Assembly (NCBI GenBank): GCA_003166795.1
Contig: PMUS01000027.1
Coordinates: forward strand, 1 to 34,067
From: Acidobacteriota bacterium
GTDB taxonomy: Bacteria; Acidobacteriota; Terriglobia; Acidiferrales; UBA7541
Length of the DNA: 34,067 nucleotides
Reading direction: 5' to 3'
The notes beneath the pieces are model-generated. The model did no database searches. It saw only the letters and a program-made list of their open reading frames with translations, and had not been told where the DNA came from. The position numbers and the translations under genes are program-made. This document shows, in pieces, positions 16,521 to 24,650 of this stretch (position 1 is its first letter; every line of letters begins with the position of its first letter).

Positions 16521-17552
16521 ATGACCACGCTCGTCACGGGCGCCACCGGCTTTCTTGGGAGCCACGTTGCCCGCCAACTTGTCACCACAGGCCATTCTGT
16601 CCGCGTCCTCGTTCGCAGCACCAGCAATCTACAGGCGCTCGATGGTTTGAACGCCGAGCGCGTAGTGGGCGATCTGCAAGACATGATGTCGCTTGACCGC
16701 GCGATGAAGGGCGTCCGCCGCGTCTTCCACGTGGCCGCCGATTACCGGTTGTGGACGCGAAACCCGAGCGAAATTTACGCGACAAATGTCGAGGGCACGC
16801 GCCGTCTTCTGGAAGTTGCGGGCCAGGCGGGCGTCGAGCGCGTCGTCTACACGAGCACCGTAGCGACAATCGCCGTTTCGGATGACCCTTCGGCGCTCCC
16901 CAGCGAAGAAACGCACGCGACGCTCAGCCAAATGATCGGCCACTACAAGCGGTCGAAATTCCAGGCGGAGCTTGAAGCGATCAAAGCGGCCGCTGCGGGG
17001 CTCCCCGTTGTGATCGTGAATCCCACCGCGCCGGTTGGGCCGGGCGATTGGAAGCCGACGCCCACGGGTCGCATCATCCTGGATTTCCTGAACGGGAAAA
17101 TGCCCGCCTACGTGGACACAGGTTTGAATCTCGTGGCCGTCGAGGACGCCGCTGCCGGACACCTGCTCGCCGCGGAAAAGGGTCGCATCGGCGAACGCTA
17201 CATACTGGGCGCCCGGAATATGACTCTGAAACAGATTCTGGATGCGCTTGCATCCATCACTGGCCGCGCCGCGCCGCGCGTGCGCCTGCCCCACGCCGTT
17301 GCGCTGGCGGCGGGATACGCGGACGAGTTCTTCGCGCGCCTGACCGGCCGGGAGCCGCGGATACCCGTCGAAGGCGTGAAGATGTCGCGCCACCGGATGT
17401 TTGTGGAAAGCGACAAGGCCCAGCGGGAGCTGGGTTATCGGCCCGGGGCCGTCGAGCCGGCGCTTGAACGCGCCGTGCGCTGGTATGGAGAGCACGGTTA
17501 TCTCGGCGGTCGCGCAGGAACAAAACCGGTCGCGCACGCGCAAGCCGCGTAA
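16521..17552 (+). CDS. hpnA: Hopanoid-associated sugar epimerase (NAD-dependent SDR)
   Basis: A 343-residue extended SDR. The NAD-binding motif TGATGFLG is at residues 6-13 (G-x2-G-x2-G), and the catalytic Tyr142-x3-Lys146 pair lies in GHYKRSKFQAE with Ser112/Thr113 in VYTSTVATI. VFHVAADYRLWTRNP and NPTAPVGPGDWKPTPTGRII are characteristic of the HpnA group. The precise reaction of HpnA is not settled; it is usually linked to modified hopanoid side chains. The ATG at 16521 lies 31 bases after shc. The open frame reaches back to 16392 inside shc but the fold starts at MTTLVTG. It is followed by a 134-base gap before hpnG. Confidence 0.94.
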   Translation: MTTLVTGATGFLGSHVARQLVTTGHSVRVLVRSTSNLQALDGLNAERVVGDLQDMMSLDRAMKGVRRVFHVAADYRLWTRNPSEIYATNVEGTRRLLEVAGQAGVERVVYTSTVATIAVSDDPSALPSEETHATLSQMIGHYKRSKFQAELEAIKAAAAGLPVVIVNPTAPVGPGDWKPTPTGRIILDFLNGKMPAYVDTGLNLVAVEDAAAGHLLAAEKGRIGERYILGARNMTLKQILDALASITGRAAPRVRLPHAVALAAGYADEFFARLTGREPRIPVEGVKMSRHRMFVESDKAQRELGYRPGAVEPALERAVRWYGEHGYLGGRAGTKPVAHAQAA

Positions 17553-17571
17553 CTTTTTGGTACTCTATACG
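17553..17571 (+). promoter_or_regulatory. Motif CTTTTTGGTACTCTA, shared with 24011
   Basis: This sequence starts at the base after the hpnA stop. Fourteen of its first 15 bases recur at 24011-24025, 62 bases after the hpnE stop. It may be a promoter or processing element; TGGTACTCT could be a weak extended -10. Role unknown. Confidence 0.35.
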
Positions 17572-17686
17572 GGCACCTACATATAGCTTTGGAATTCCGC
17601 GGCGTTTGTCGCAGCGCATTGTGAATAATAAGCGGGGGATTGAGCCCCTGAGTCAAAGAAGGATCATTCGGGCAGTCGTTTGAAAT

Positions 17687-18448
17687 ATGAAAGTCCTCAT
17701 TACATTTGCGCTCGCAAATGAATTCGCCCCCTGGCGAAAGTTGCGGCGTTTCGAGCGCGTCTCCGCAGGCGCGTCGGACCAGACCTACGTCGCTCGAGTC
17801 GGCCTTTGCGACGTGCGTGTCGTTCTCACGGGCGCGGGTCGCTTCGCAGCCCAGCGCGCCGTGGCAGATGTCTTCGATGGCGATCCCGATGTCTGCATCG
17901 CCTCCGGTCTTTCGGGCAGTTTGAAGCCCACCTACGCCCCGGGCGAAGTGCTGGCTGCTCGGATGGTTGCTGACGTCAAGGGCACGCGCCTTCTTCACTG
18001 CGATCCGGAATTGGTCGCGCGCGCGGAAGTATCCGGCGCCACGATCGTCGAGAAATTCCTGGTTTCAGACCTGGTCATATCCACGGCACAGGAGAAGAGT
18101 GCCCTAAGCGCGTCCGGCGACGCAGTTGATATGGAGAGCCTGTATATTCTCGCCGCGGCGGCGCAGCGGGGAATTCGTTCCGTGGCAATACGAGCGATCA
18201 GCGATGGCGTTGATTCGAATCTTCCCCTGGATTTCGACACCGTATTTGACGAGCGCGGTGCCGTTAGCATTCCGAAGGTAATCGGACAGGTGATGCGCAA
18301 GCCGGGTCGAATTCCAGGTTTGCTCCGGCTCGCGAATGAAAGCGAACGTGCGGCGGCGGCTCTGGCGCAATTCCTCGAGAGGTATATCCAGGGTGTCGCG
18401 GCCGGGCCATTGCCTGAGATCGCAAAGGCTGAGGCGCTAGCGGTATGA
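17687..18448 (+). CDS. hpnG: Hopanoid-associated nucleoside phosphorylase (adenosylhopane phosphorylase)
   Basis: A 253-residue member of the purine/MTA nucleoside phosphorylase superfamily. HpnG removes adenine from adenosylhopane to give (phospho)ribosylhopane. Fold landmarks are VLTGAGRFAAQRAV (47-60), IASGLSGSLKPTYAPGEVL (71-89), the nucleoside-binding VDMESLYILAAAAQRGI (147-163, Met149-Glu150) and the catalytic AIRAISDGVDSNLP (167-180, Ser172-Asp173). The ATG at 17687 has no strong Shine-Dalgarno. The stop overlaps the next ATG as ATGA, coupling it to the first dehydrogenase. The partner that makes adenosylhopane (HpnH, a radical SAM enzyme) is not in this window. Confidence 0.92.
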   Translation: MKVLITFALANEFAPWRKLRRFERVSAGASDQTYVARVGLCDVRVVLTGAGRFAAQRAVADVFDGDPDVCIASGLSGSLKPTYAPGEVLAARMVADVKGTRLLHCDPELVARAEVSGATIVEKFLVSDLVISTAQEKSALSASGDAVDMESLYILAAAAQRGIRSVAIRAISDGVDSNLPLDFDTVFDERGAVSIPKVIGQVMRKPGRIPGLLRLANESERAAAALAQFLERYIQGVAAGPLPEIAKAEALAV

Positions 18449-19551
18449 GCCACACGATCACACAAGTCGGATCGAGCGAGTTCCGGCACGGCGACGGGGG
18501 CCAGATGCGCGCCGGCGTCTACCGCGGCAAGGGCCGAGTGGTAGTCGAGCAGGTCCCGATTCCCGAGATCGACGCGGCCGAGGTGCTTTTCCGCGTGGCG
18601 GCATGTGGCATCTGCGGCACGGACATCAAGAAGATCCATCACGGGTTCATTGCGCCGCCCCAGATCCTCGGCCACGAGCTGGCAGGTACGGTCGTAAAGA
18701 CAGGTCCGGGCGTCACGAAGTTCAAGACCGGCGACCGCGTCGTCAGCTTTCATCACATTCCCTGTGGCGCCTGCTTCTATTGCGAGAAAAAACTCTTCTC
18801 GCAATGCGCGGGCTACAAGAAAGTGGGGCTGACCGCCGGCTTCGATCCCAACGGCGGGGGCTTTGCCGAATACGTTCGCGCCATGCCCTGGATCGTCGAG
18901 CGTGGGATGATCGCTCTGCCCGCGGACGTGAGTTTCGAGGAAGCCACGTTTGTCGAGCCGGTGAATACGTGCCTGAAAGCCGTACGAAAGGCCCGCGTGG
19001 CGCGGGATGAAGCTGTTCTCGTGATCGGGCAGGGGCCGATTGGAATGCTTTTGATGATGCTCGCGAAGCACGAAGGCGCGACCGTGTACACCAGCGACCC
19101 GATGGCTGGGCGGCGCGCGGCAAGCGTACGATTCGGCGCCGCGGAATCGTTCGACCCCGCGGAAGGAAAGCTGGTCGATGAAATCCGGCGCCGGACCGGC
19201 GGGCGCGGCGCGGACGCGGTGCTGCTGGCTGTGCCCAACGCGACATTAGTCCCGGAAGCGCTGTCTCTCGCGCGGCCGGGCGGGCGCGTGCTACTGTTTG
19301 CTCACAACGACCCGGTGCTGCAGCTCGAATTTCCTGCCGCGGCCGTGGGCGTCGAAGAGAAGGAGATTCTCGGCAGTTACAGCGCTTCGGTCGGTGACCA
19401 GGCTGAATCAGCCGCTCTGGTTTTCGGGCACAAGTTGCCGTTGCGGGAAATGATCTCGCATCGCTTCCCGCTGGAGCGCATTGCGGACGCGCTGGAACTG
19501 GCGGCGCATCCGGAACGCGATACCCTGAAAGTGATGATCGCGCACCAATGA
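18445..19551 (+). CDS. Zinc-dependent MDR alcohol dehydrogenase, hopanoid cluster copy 1
   Basis: A 368-residue medium-chain dehydrogenase/reductase. The catalytic zinc ligands are Cys57 (CGICGTD), His77-Glu78 (GHE) and probably Glu171 (EP motif). The structural zinc lobe is Cys107, Cys110, Cys113 and Cys121. The NAD(P)-binding motif GQGPIG is at 195-200. All key residues are intact, so it should be active. The ATGA overlap with hpnG and with the second dehydrogenase shows a tight operon. MRAGVYRGKG at residue 21 is an alternative start; the first 20 residues look non-conserved. The place in the operon, right after hpnG, suggests action on the ribosyl-hopane side chain (aldehyde reduction or polyol oxidation). 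This is inference; sorbitol- or threonine-dehydrogenase-like proteins share these motifs. Confidence 0.9.
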   Translation: MSHTITQVGSSEFRHGDGGQMRAGVYRGKGRVVVEQVPIPEIDAAEVLFRVAACGICGTDIKKIHHGFIAPPQILGHELAGTVVKTGPGVTKFKTGDRVVSFHHIPCGACFYCEKKLFSQCAGYKKVGLTAGFDPNGGGFAEYVRAMPWIVERGMIALPADVSFEEATFVEPVNTCLKAVRKARVARDEAVLVIGQGPIGMLLMMLAKHEGATVYTSDPMAGRRAASVRFGAAESFDPAEGKLVDEIRRRTGGRGADAVLLAVPNATLVPEALSLARPGGRVLLFAHNDPVLQLEFPAAAVGVEEKEILGSYSASVGDQAESAALVFGHKLPLREMISHRFPLERIADALELAAHPERDTLKVMIAHQ

Positions 19552-20609
19552 GCAAGTCAGAAAAAAACGGGCACATGACAGCGGCGGTCCTCTACGGCTC
19601 CGAGGACGTGAAGATCGAGCGCGTGGATATCCCGCGTCTGGCCGCGGACGATGTGCTGGTTCGCGTGGAAGTCGCGCTCACGTGCGGCACCGATTTGAAG
19701 GTCTGGAAGCAGGGCTTTCACGAGCGCATGATTCAGCCGCCCGCACTTTTTGGCCACGAGCTTTCGGGAACCGTGGAAGAGAAGGGCTGCGCCGTGAATG
19801 GCGGTGTGCGAAAAGGCATGCGCGTGGTGCCTTCCAATTCCGCTCCCTGCAATCAGTGTTTCTTCTGCCGCAAAGGCCAGCCTAATCTCTGCGAGGACCT
19901 GCTATTCAATAACGGCGCATACGCTGAATATATTCGAATCCCGGGAAGAATCGTCCGCGAAAACATGCTTGAGATTCCGGACAGCGTCTCGTTCCTCGAC
20001 GCCGCCATCGTCGAGCCTCTCGCCTGCGTTCTTCGCGGGATTCACGAAACCGGAATCCATGATGGTGATACCGTGGTCGTCATCGGCTGCGGGCCGATTG
20101 GGCTGAAATTCATTCGAATTCTTTCCGGGCGCCACGTGCGTGTCATCGCCGTCGGCAAGCGCGATAGTCAAGTTCGAGCCGCGGAGCGGCTGGGCGCGGT
20201 CGCGGCATACGATGTCTCCAAAATCGACGACCCGGTGAGCCTGGTGCGTCAATTAACCGAAGGCGGACGCGGCGCGGACGCCGTGATTGAAGCAGTCGGG
20301 CAGGCGGCCACGTGGCAATGGGCGCTCCAGATGGTGCGCAAGGGCGGCACCGTGAACCTCTTCGGTGGATGCCCGCGAAACACGGAAGTAAAGCTCGATC
20401 CGGCGGCGTTGCACTATTCCGAGATCAGCATCAAGTCCACGTTTCACCACACGCCGCGATTCATTCGCGAAGCCCTCGATACCATCGTGCGCGGAGATAT
20501 TCGCGCCAGCGACTTCATCACTGGTGAAGTCCCGCTCGAGGAGCTTCCCGGCGTGTTTGAGCACATGAAGAATCGCAACGGCGAGCTGAAGACCGCGATC
20601 ATTCCCTGA
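19548..20609 (+). CDS. Zinc-dependent MDR alcohol dehydrogenase, hopanoid cluster copy 2
   Basis: A 353-residue paralogue of the preceding protein. Catalytic zinc ligands are Cys46 (TCGTD), His70-Glu71 (GHE) and Glu156 (EP); structural zinc ligands are Cys101, Cys104, Cys107 and Cys115; the cofactor motif GCGPIG is at 180-185. The two copies differ clearly outside the motifs, so the duplication is old and each probably has its own role, or they form a heteromer. The ATG overlaps the previous stop as ATGA. MTAAVLYGSEDVK at residue 10 is an alternative start. It ends 45 bases before the HpnC-HpnD fusion gene. The substrate is unknown; a hopanoid side chain is the contextual guess. Confidence 0.9.
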   Translation: MSKSEKNGHMTAAVLYGSEDVKIERVDIPRLAADDVLVRVEVALTCGTDLKVWKQGFHERMIQPPALFGHELSGTVEEKGCAVNGGVRKGMRVVPSNSAPCNQCFFCRKGQPNLCEDLLFNNGAYAEYIRIPGRIVRENMLEIPDSVSFLDAAIVEPLACVLRGIHETGIHDGDTVVVIGCGPIGLKFIRILSGRHVRVIAVGKRDSQVRAAERLGAVAAYDVSKIDDPVSLVRQLTEGGRGADAVIEAVGQAATWQWALQMVRKGGTVNLFGGCPRNTEVKLDPAALHYSEISIKSTFHHTPRFIREALDTIVRGDIRASDFITGEVPLEELPGVFEHMKNRNGELKTAIIP

Positions 20610-20654
20610 GCGTCTTCCAATTCCTTCGCCGCGATCCATACGCCAGCCGATTTG

Positions 20655-22601
20655 ATGTTGCCAACTCCCGAACTCGAAATCGCGCGCAACCTGCCTCCCG
20701 AGGGCTGCAGCCCGGAGGAAGCGCAGCGCTACACTCGCTGGCTTGCGACGCACCACTACGAGAATTTCGGCGTGGTCTCGTGGCTCCTCCCGCGCCACTT
20801 GCACCAACACTTCTACAACGTTTACGCCTATTGCCGCTGGTCGGACGACCTCGGGGATGAGATTCCGGATCGCGCTCGGGCGCTCGAGTTGCTGAGCGCA
20901 TGGGAAGAAGACCTGCGCCACTGTTGGCGCCATGGCGAAGAGCCCTGTCATCCCGTCCTCATCGCGCTGCGCGAGACGGTTCGTGCAAAGCAAACTCCGC
21001 TTCGTCATTACCTGGATTTGCTGCGCGCGTTCCGGCAGGACCAGAAGACGCAGCGCTACGCCACGTGGGATGGCGTCCTAGGGTATTGCACCTATTCGGC
21101 GAATCCCGTGGGGCGCCTGGTGCTGCATCTGTGCGACTACCGCGACGACGAGCGGCAGCGACTTTCGGATTTCACATGTACCGCTCTGCAGCTGGCGAAC
21201 TTCTGGCAGGATGTTTCGCGCGACCTCGACAAGGGCCGCATCTATATTCCGCTCGAAGAGCTTGGCAAGCACGGTTTGACCGAGGCGGACATCGTTTCGC
21301 GGCGCTTTGATTCGCGTTATGTCGCCCTCATGAAGTCCTTGATCGCTCGAACGCGCGAGCTGTTTGACTCTGGCCTGCCTTTGGCGCAGCGCGTGGATAG
21401 CGGGCTGCGCACGGATATCGAACTCTTCAGCCGCGGTGGGATAGCGACACTGGATGCGATCGAAGCATCGGGTTACAACACGCTTTCGCACCGGCCATCG
21501 CTTTCGAACTGGACTAAGGTTCAGTTACTCGGGCGAGCGCTTACGACGCGAGCTTTCGCGCGCCAGGCTGGCCCAGACGACAATCGTCCAACTATTGTTG
21601 CGACGCTGACCCCGCCAGATGTCCGATCCGCAAGTGCATCCGGTGTCGTGGCAGCGCGCGAGCCTCAACCTGAGGTTGCTTTTGTGGTTGCCTCCTACGC
21701 CGAATGCAATCGCATCGCGCGCGCGGCGCGGAGCAGCTTCTATCTCGCGTTTTTCGGCTTGCGCAAGGAAAAGCGCAACGCCCTCTGCGCCCTTTACGCC
21801 TTCATGCGCCTGGTGGACAACGTCTCGGACGAGCCCGGCGATGTCGAATCGAAACGCCGCGGCCTCGCGCATTGGCGCGCGCTGCTTGACGAAGCTGCGT
21901 CAGGCCGCACCGAGGGCCACGCGATTCTTCCTGCGCTCTCCGATACGATTGCTCGCTTCGAGATTCCCACGCGCTACTTTCACGACTTAATTTTGGGCGC
22001 GGAAATGGACCTGACGGTGGCGTCCTATGCTACATTCGATCGTCTCTCGGAGTATTGCTACCGCGTCGCGGGCACCGTCGGGCTTACCTGTCTGCACGTT
22101 TTCGGCTTTCGCGACCCGCGTGCTCCGGATTTGGCCGAGCGCCTGGGCCTGGCGTTCCAGCTCACGAATATTATTCGCGATGTGCAGGCGGATTATGAGA
22201 TGGGGCGCGTCTACTTGCCGCTGGATGATCTCGCGCGGTTCGGCATTCTCGAGCAGGATTTACGCGGTCCGCTGAAACCGCCCCTTCGCGATCTGCTGGC
22301 GTTTGCCGCGGATCGTGCATGGCGTTTCTATGAGGAAGGCGCTCCGCTGGTCGCGCAAGTGGACCCGGACAGCAGGGCGACCTTGTGGGCGTTGATCCGG
22401 ACGTACAGCAGCTTGCTCGCGCGGATCGAAGAGCGCGGGTTCGATGTTTTCTCCTCGCGCGTCTCCCTTTCGAGCGCCGAAAAATTACAATTTCTCCTGA
22501 CGGCTGGGATGACGGGCTGGTGGAAGAGGGATGCCATCGCAAAGCGTTCTGGTGATCGGCGGCGGTCTGGCGGGCCTGGCCTCCGCCGTCGCGCTGGCTG
22601 A
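20655..22601 (+). CDS. hpnC/hpnD: Fused HpnC-HpnD: hydroxysqualene synthase plus presqualene diphosphate synthase
   Basis: A 648-residue protein made of two complete trans-isoprenyl-diphosphate-type domains. Domain 1 (about residues 10-300) is HpnC-like: HFYNVYAYCRWSDDLGDE (first Asp-rich motif, 64-69) and FWQDVSRDLDKGRIYIP (second, around 185-190). Domain 2 (about 345-625) is HpnD-like: YAFMRLVDNVSDEPGD (388-393) and NIIRDVQADYEMGRVYLP (508-513). A linker rich in Ala, Pro and Ser joins them. HpnD condenses two farnesyl diphosphates to presqualene diphosphate and HpnC converts that to hydroxysqualene, so the fusion joins successive steps, in reverse order along the chain. The ATG at 20655 is preferred over the TTG at 20652. 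The last 71 bases overlap hpnE, and the basic tail encoded there is probably not functional. Confidence 0.92.
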   Translation: MLPTPELEIARNLPPEGCSPEEAQRYTRWLATHHYENFGVVSWLLPRHLHQHFYNVYAYCRWSDDLGDEIPDRARALELLSAWEEDLRHCWRHGEEPCHPVLIALRETVRAKQTPLRHYLDLLRAFRQDQKTQRYATWDGVLGYCTYSANPVGRLVLHLCDYRDDERQRLSDFTCTALQLANFWQDVSRDLDKGRIYIPLEELGKHGLTEADIVSRRFDSRYVALMKSLIARTRELFDSGLPLAQRVDSGLRTDIELFSRGGIATLDAIEASGYNTLSHRPSLSNWTKVQLLGRALTTRAFARQAGPDDNRPTIVATLTPPDVRSASASGVVAAREPQPEVAFVVASYAECNRIARAARSSFYLAFFGLRKEKRNALCALYAFMRLVDNVSDEPGDVESKRRGLAHWRALLDEAASGRTEGHAILPALSDTIARFEIPTRYFHDLILGAEMDLTVASYATFDRLSEYCYRVAGTVGLTCLHVFGFRDPRAPDLAERLGLAFQLTNIIRDVQADYEMGRVYLPLDDLARFGILEQDLRGPLKPPLRDLLAFAADRAWRFYEEGAPLVAQVDPDSRATLWALIRTYSSLLARIEERGFDVFSSRVSLSSAEKLQFLLTAGMTGWWKRDAIAKRSGDRRRSGGPGLRRRAG

Positions 22602-23949
22602 AGCAGGAGTCGAAGTCCAGTTGTTTGAGAAGCGTCCGCACCTGGGCGGTCGCGCCACTTCTTACACCCTGCCTGACGGCACCGAAGTGGACAATTGCCA
22701 GCACGTGACGCTCGGCTGTTGCACGAACCTCGCGGATTTTTATCGACGTGCCGGGGCCGGCGGGAAAATACGTTTCTACGACCGTCTCTATTTCGTGGAC
22801 GGCGCGGGGCGCCGCTCGACGATCGAAGCGTCGAAGCTTCCACCGCCGCTGCACATGGCCCCGTCGTTTCTTTTTTTTGGCGCTCTGACCTTCGCGGACA
22901 AACGAGCTATCGCGAAGGCGCTACTCGCGATCGCGTGGTCGGGCGGCAGGCCGGCGGAAATCGATTCGCTTTCGATGCTTGATTGGTTGAAGCGCATGAA
23001 GCAAACGCAGGGTGCGATCGAACGTTTCTGGCGCGTGGTGCTGGTCAGCGCGCTCGATGAAGAGCTGGGGCGGACGGACGCGCGCTACGGAATCGAAGTT
23101 TTCTGGAAGGCGTTTCTTGGCAGCCGGGGCGGGTATCGGGTTGGCATTCCGTCGGTGCCTCTCGGCGATCTCTACGAAGGCTGCCGCGAGGCCATCGAGC
23201 GCCGCGGGCGTCCGGTGCGTTTGCGCTCTGGAGTTCGCGAGATTCGCATTCGCCACGGCCGGTTCGCGGGTGTCCTGCTTGAAGATAGCTCGGAGGTTTC
23301 GGCGGATGCCTGCGTCGTTGCCGTGCCGCACAACACGCTGCTCGGGCTGCTACCGAAGGAGATGGGCGAGCCGGGCGGAATGCTGGAGGGCCTGCAGCAC
23401 ATTCGGAGTTCTCCGATCACCGGCGTTCATTTTTGGTTTGACCGTGAAGTGATGAAGGAACCGTTTCTCACGCTGCTCGATCACACGACTCAATGGGTGT
23501 TCAACAAGACGCTTTTGTACGGGGAAGCGGCCACAGGCGGCCAGTACCTGCAACTGGTCATCAGTGCGTCGTATGATTTGGTTCCGCGTTCCCGGCAGGA
23601 AATCATCGATCTTTGCAGGCGAGAATTGGCGGACATCCTACCCGCTTCGCGCGAGGCCAATCTCAGGAAGGCCACGGTGATTAAAGAGGTCATGGCGACG
23701 TTTTCGCCCGAGCCTGGCGTGGACCGCTACCGCCCCACGCAGAAAATCGGCGTGGAGAATCTGTTTCTCGCGGGCGATTGGACCCAGACCGGCTGGCCTT
23801 CGACGATGGAAGGCGCGGTCCGCAGCGGCTATCTGGCGGCGGAGGCGGCGCTCACCGGCTTAGGCCGGCCGCAAACGTTCCTGCAACCGGATCTGCCTTT
23901 CGAGGGATTTTCGAAATCATGGGCGGAGCGAAAGAATTCGCGCGGATAG
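22531..23949 (+). CDS. hpnE: Hydroxysqualene dehydroxylase (squalene-associated FAD-dependent desaturase family)
   Basis: A 472-residue flavoprotein that reduces hydroxysqualene to squalene, completing the HpnC/D/E route. The FAD-binding motif VIGGGLAGLASAVALAEAG starts at residue 8 and is followed by the acidic residue in FEKR and by GGRATSYTLPDG. The C-terminal FAD motif is ENLFLAGDWTQTGWPSTMEG, with GAVRSGYLAAEAAL after it. The length is slightly above the usual 420-460. The ATG at 22531 lies within the end of the HpnC-HpnD gene, with a GGAAGAGGG tract directly before it; this 71-base overlap suggests translational coupling. It is the last gene of the hopanoid cluster. Confidence 0.95.
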   Translation: MPSQSVLVIGGGLAGLASAVALAEAGVEVQLFEKRPHLGGRATSYTLPDGTEVDNCQHVTLGCCTNLADFYRRAGAGGKIRFYDRLYFVDGAGRRSTIEASKLPPPLHMAPSFLFFGALTFADKRAIAKALLAIAWSGGRPAEIDSLSMLDWLKRMKQTQGAIERFWRVVLVSALDEELGRTDARYGIEVFWKAFLGSRGGYRVGIPSVPLGDLYEGCREAIERRGRPVRLRSGVREIRIRHGRFAGVLLEDSSEVSADACVVAVPHNTLLGLLPKEMGEPGGMLEGLQHIRSSPITGVHFWFDREVMKEPFLTLLDHTTQWVFNKTLLYGEAATGGQYLQLVISASYDLVPRSRQEIIDLCRRELADILPASREANLRKATVIKEVMATFSPEPGVDRYRPTQKIGVENLFLAGDWTQTGWPSTMEGAVRSGYLAAEAALTGLGRPQTFLQPDLPFEGFSKSWAERKNSRG

Positions 23950-23997
23950 AGAGCTAGTGGAAACCGGGCACGATGGGAACGGGCCAGCTCATTAACC

Positions 23998-24017
23998 AGC
24001 GGTCACAGCGCTTTTTT
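23998..24017 (+). terminator. Weak candidate terminator after hpnE
   Basis: AGCG (23998-24001) can pair with CGCT (24009-24012) across a 7-base loop, followed by six T residues at 24012-24017. The stem is only 4 bp, so the call is tentative. It overlaps the shared CTTTTT motif at 24011. Confidence 0.3.
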
Positions 24018-24027
24018 GTACTCTACG
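24011..24027 (+). promoter_or_regulatory. Motif CTTTTTTGTACTCTA, second copy of the 17553 element
   Basis: Fourteen of 15 bases match the element that follows hpnA. Both copies lie downstream of hopanoid genes and ahead of the next plus-strand gene. Confidence 0.35.
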
Positions 24028-24039
24028 CGAAGATGCCGT

Positions 24040-24066
24040 TTGACACAGGGCTTTCCGGGGTATCAT
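24040..24066 (+). promoter_or_regulatory. Possible sigma-70 promoter of the zinc-ribbon gene
   Basis: Perfect TTGACA (24040-24045) and TATCAT (24061-24066, 5 of 6) are present with a short 15-base spacer. The hexamers are good and the spacing is poor. The start would fall at about 24073, which puts the ribosome-binding site very near the 5' end. Confidence 0.4.
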
Positions 24067-24078
24067 GGGACAACCCCC

Positions 24079-24084
24079 AGGAGG
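24079..24084 (+). promoter_or_regulatory. Strong ribosome-binding site fixing the start at 24091
   Basis: AGGAGG lies 6 bases before the ATG at 24091. It decides this start over the in-frame upstream codon at 24016. Confidence 0.8.
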
Positions 24085-24090
24085 ATTTTC

Positions 24091-24564
24091 ATGGAGCGGA
24101 AGTATAGGCAGCGGGGTTATAGCGACCGCGAAGCCGAAGATAAGAAACGTGCGCGCACAGAGCGACCCGACCGGCCGAGCGAGCCGCGTCCGAAGCAAGA
24201 CATGCTTGGGCCGCGCACGCCGCGGATGGTCGGAACGGTGATGAGGGCTCGGTGTTCGAGTTGCGGCGCGGTGCTTGCGCCGGGGTTCGATCAGAACGGT
24301 GCATGTCCTCGCTGCAATTTTGAGCTGCATTCGTGTAAGCAGTGCGTTCACTTCGATACGGGAAAGCAGTTCGAATGCACGCAGCCGATCACAGAGCGAA
24401 TTGCGAAGAAGGACGCGAAGAACGATTGCACCTTCTTCGAGTTCCGCATGACGGTCGAGAAGGACACTTCGCCGGTGACGTACGCTACGAACGCTCCCGC
24501 GGCTCCTGCTGCCGCCAGACCCAACGACGCGCGCACGGCTTTCGAGAACCTCTTCAAGAAGTAG
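24091..24564 (+). CDS. Zinc-ribbon protein with eight cysteines, function unknown
   Basis: A 157-residue, probably cytoplasmic protein. The first 50 residues are very rich in Arg, Lys, Asp and Glu and probably disordered. A zinc ribbon follows: Cys55-x2-Cys58 (RCSSCGAVL) and Cys72-x2-Cys75 (CPRCNFELH). A second cluster is Cys82-x2-Cys85 (HSCKQCVHFD), Cys96 and Cys113, so two metal sites are possible. The tail is Ala/Pro-rich and ends with ARTAFENLFKK. I associate this arrangement with uncharacterised acidobacterial proteins but know no assigned function. It stands alone, with its own likely promoter and an ideal ribosome-binding site, which suggests good expression. Confidence 0.8.
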   Translation: MERKYRQRGYSDREAEDKKRARTERPDRPSEPRPKQDMLGPRTPRMVGTVMRARCSSCGAVLAPGFDQNGACPRCNFELHSCKQCVHFDTGKQFECTQPITERIAKKDAKNDCTFFEFRMTVEKDTSPVTYATNAPAAPAAARPNDARTAFENLFKK

Positions 24565-24650
24565 CTCCCTTGAATTTCGACTGACGACATTTCCGCGTGT
24601 GGAGGTGTGTGCGCCGAATTCGCGCGCAGGTGTCGCCGCCAGTCAAGGCT

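Noticed and set aside
17995..19071. 358-codon minus-strand open frame opposite hpnG and the first dehydrogenase
   Set aside because: Both opposite-strand genes are certain, and the translation has no recognisable features.
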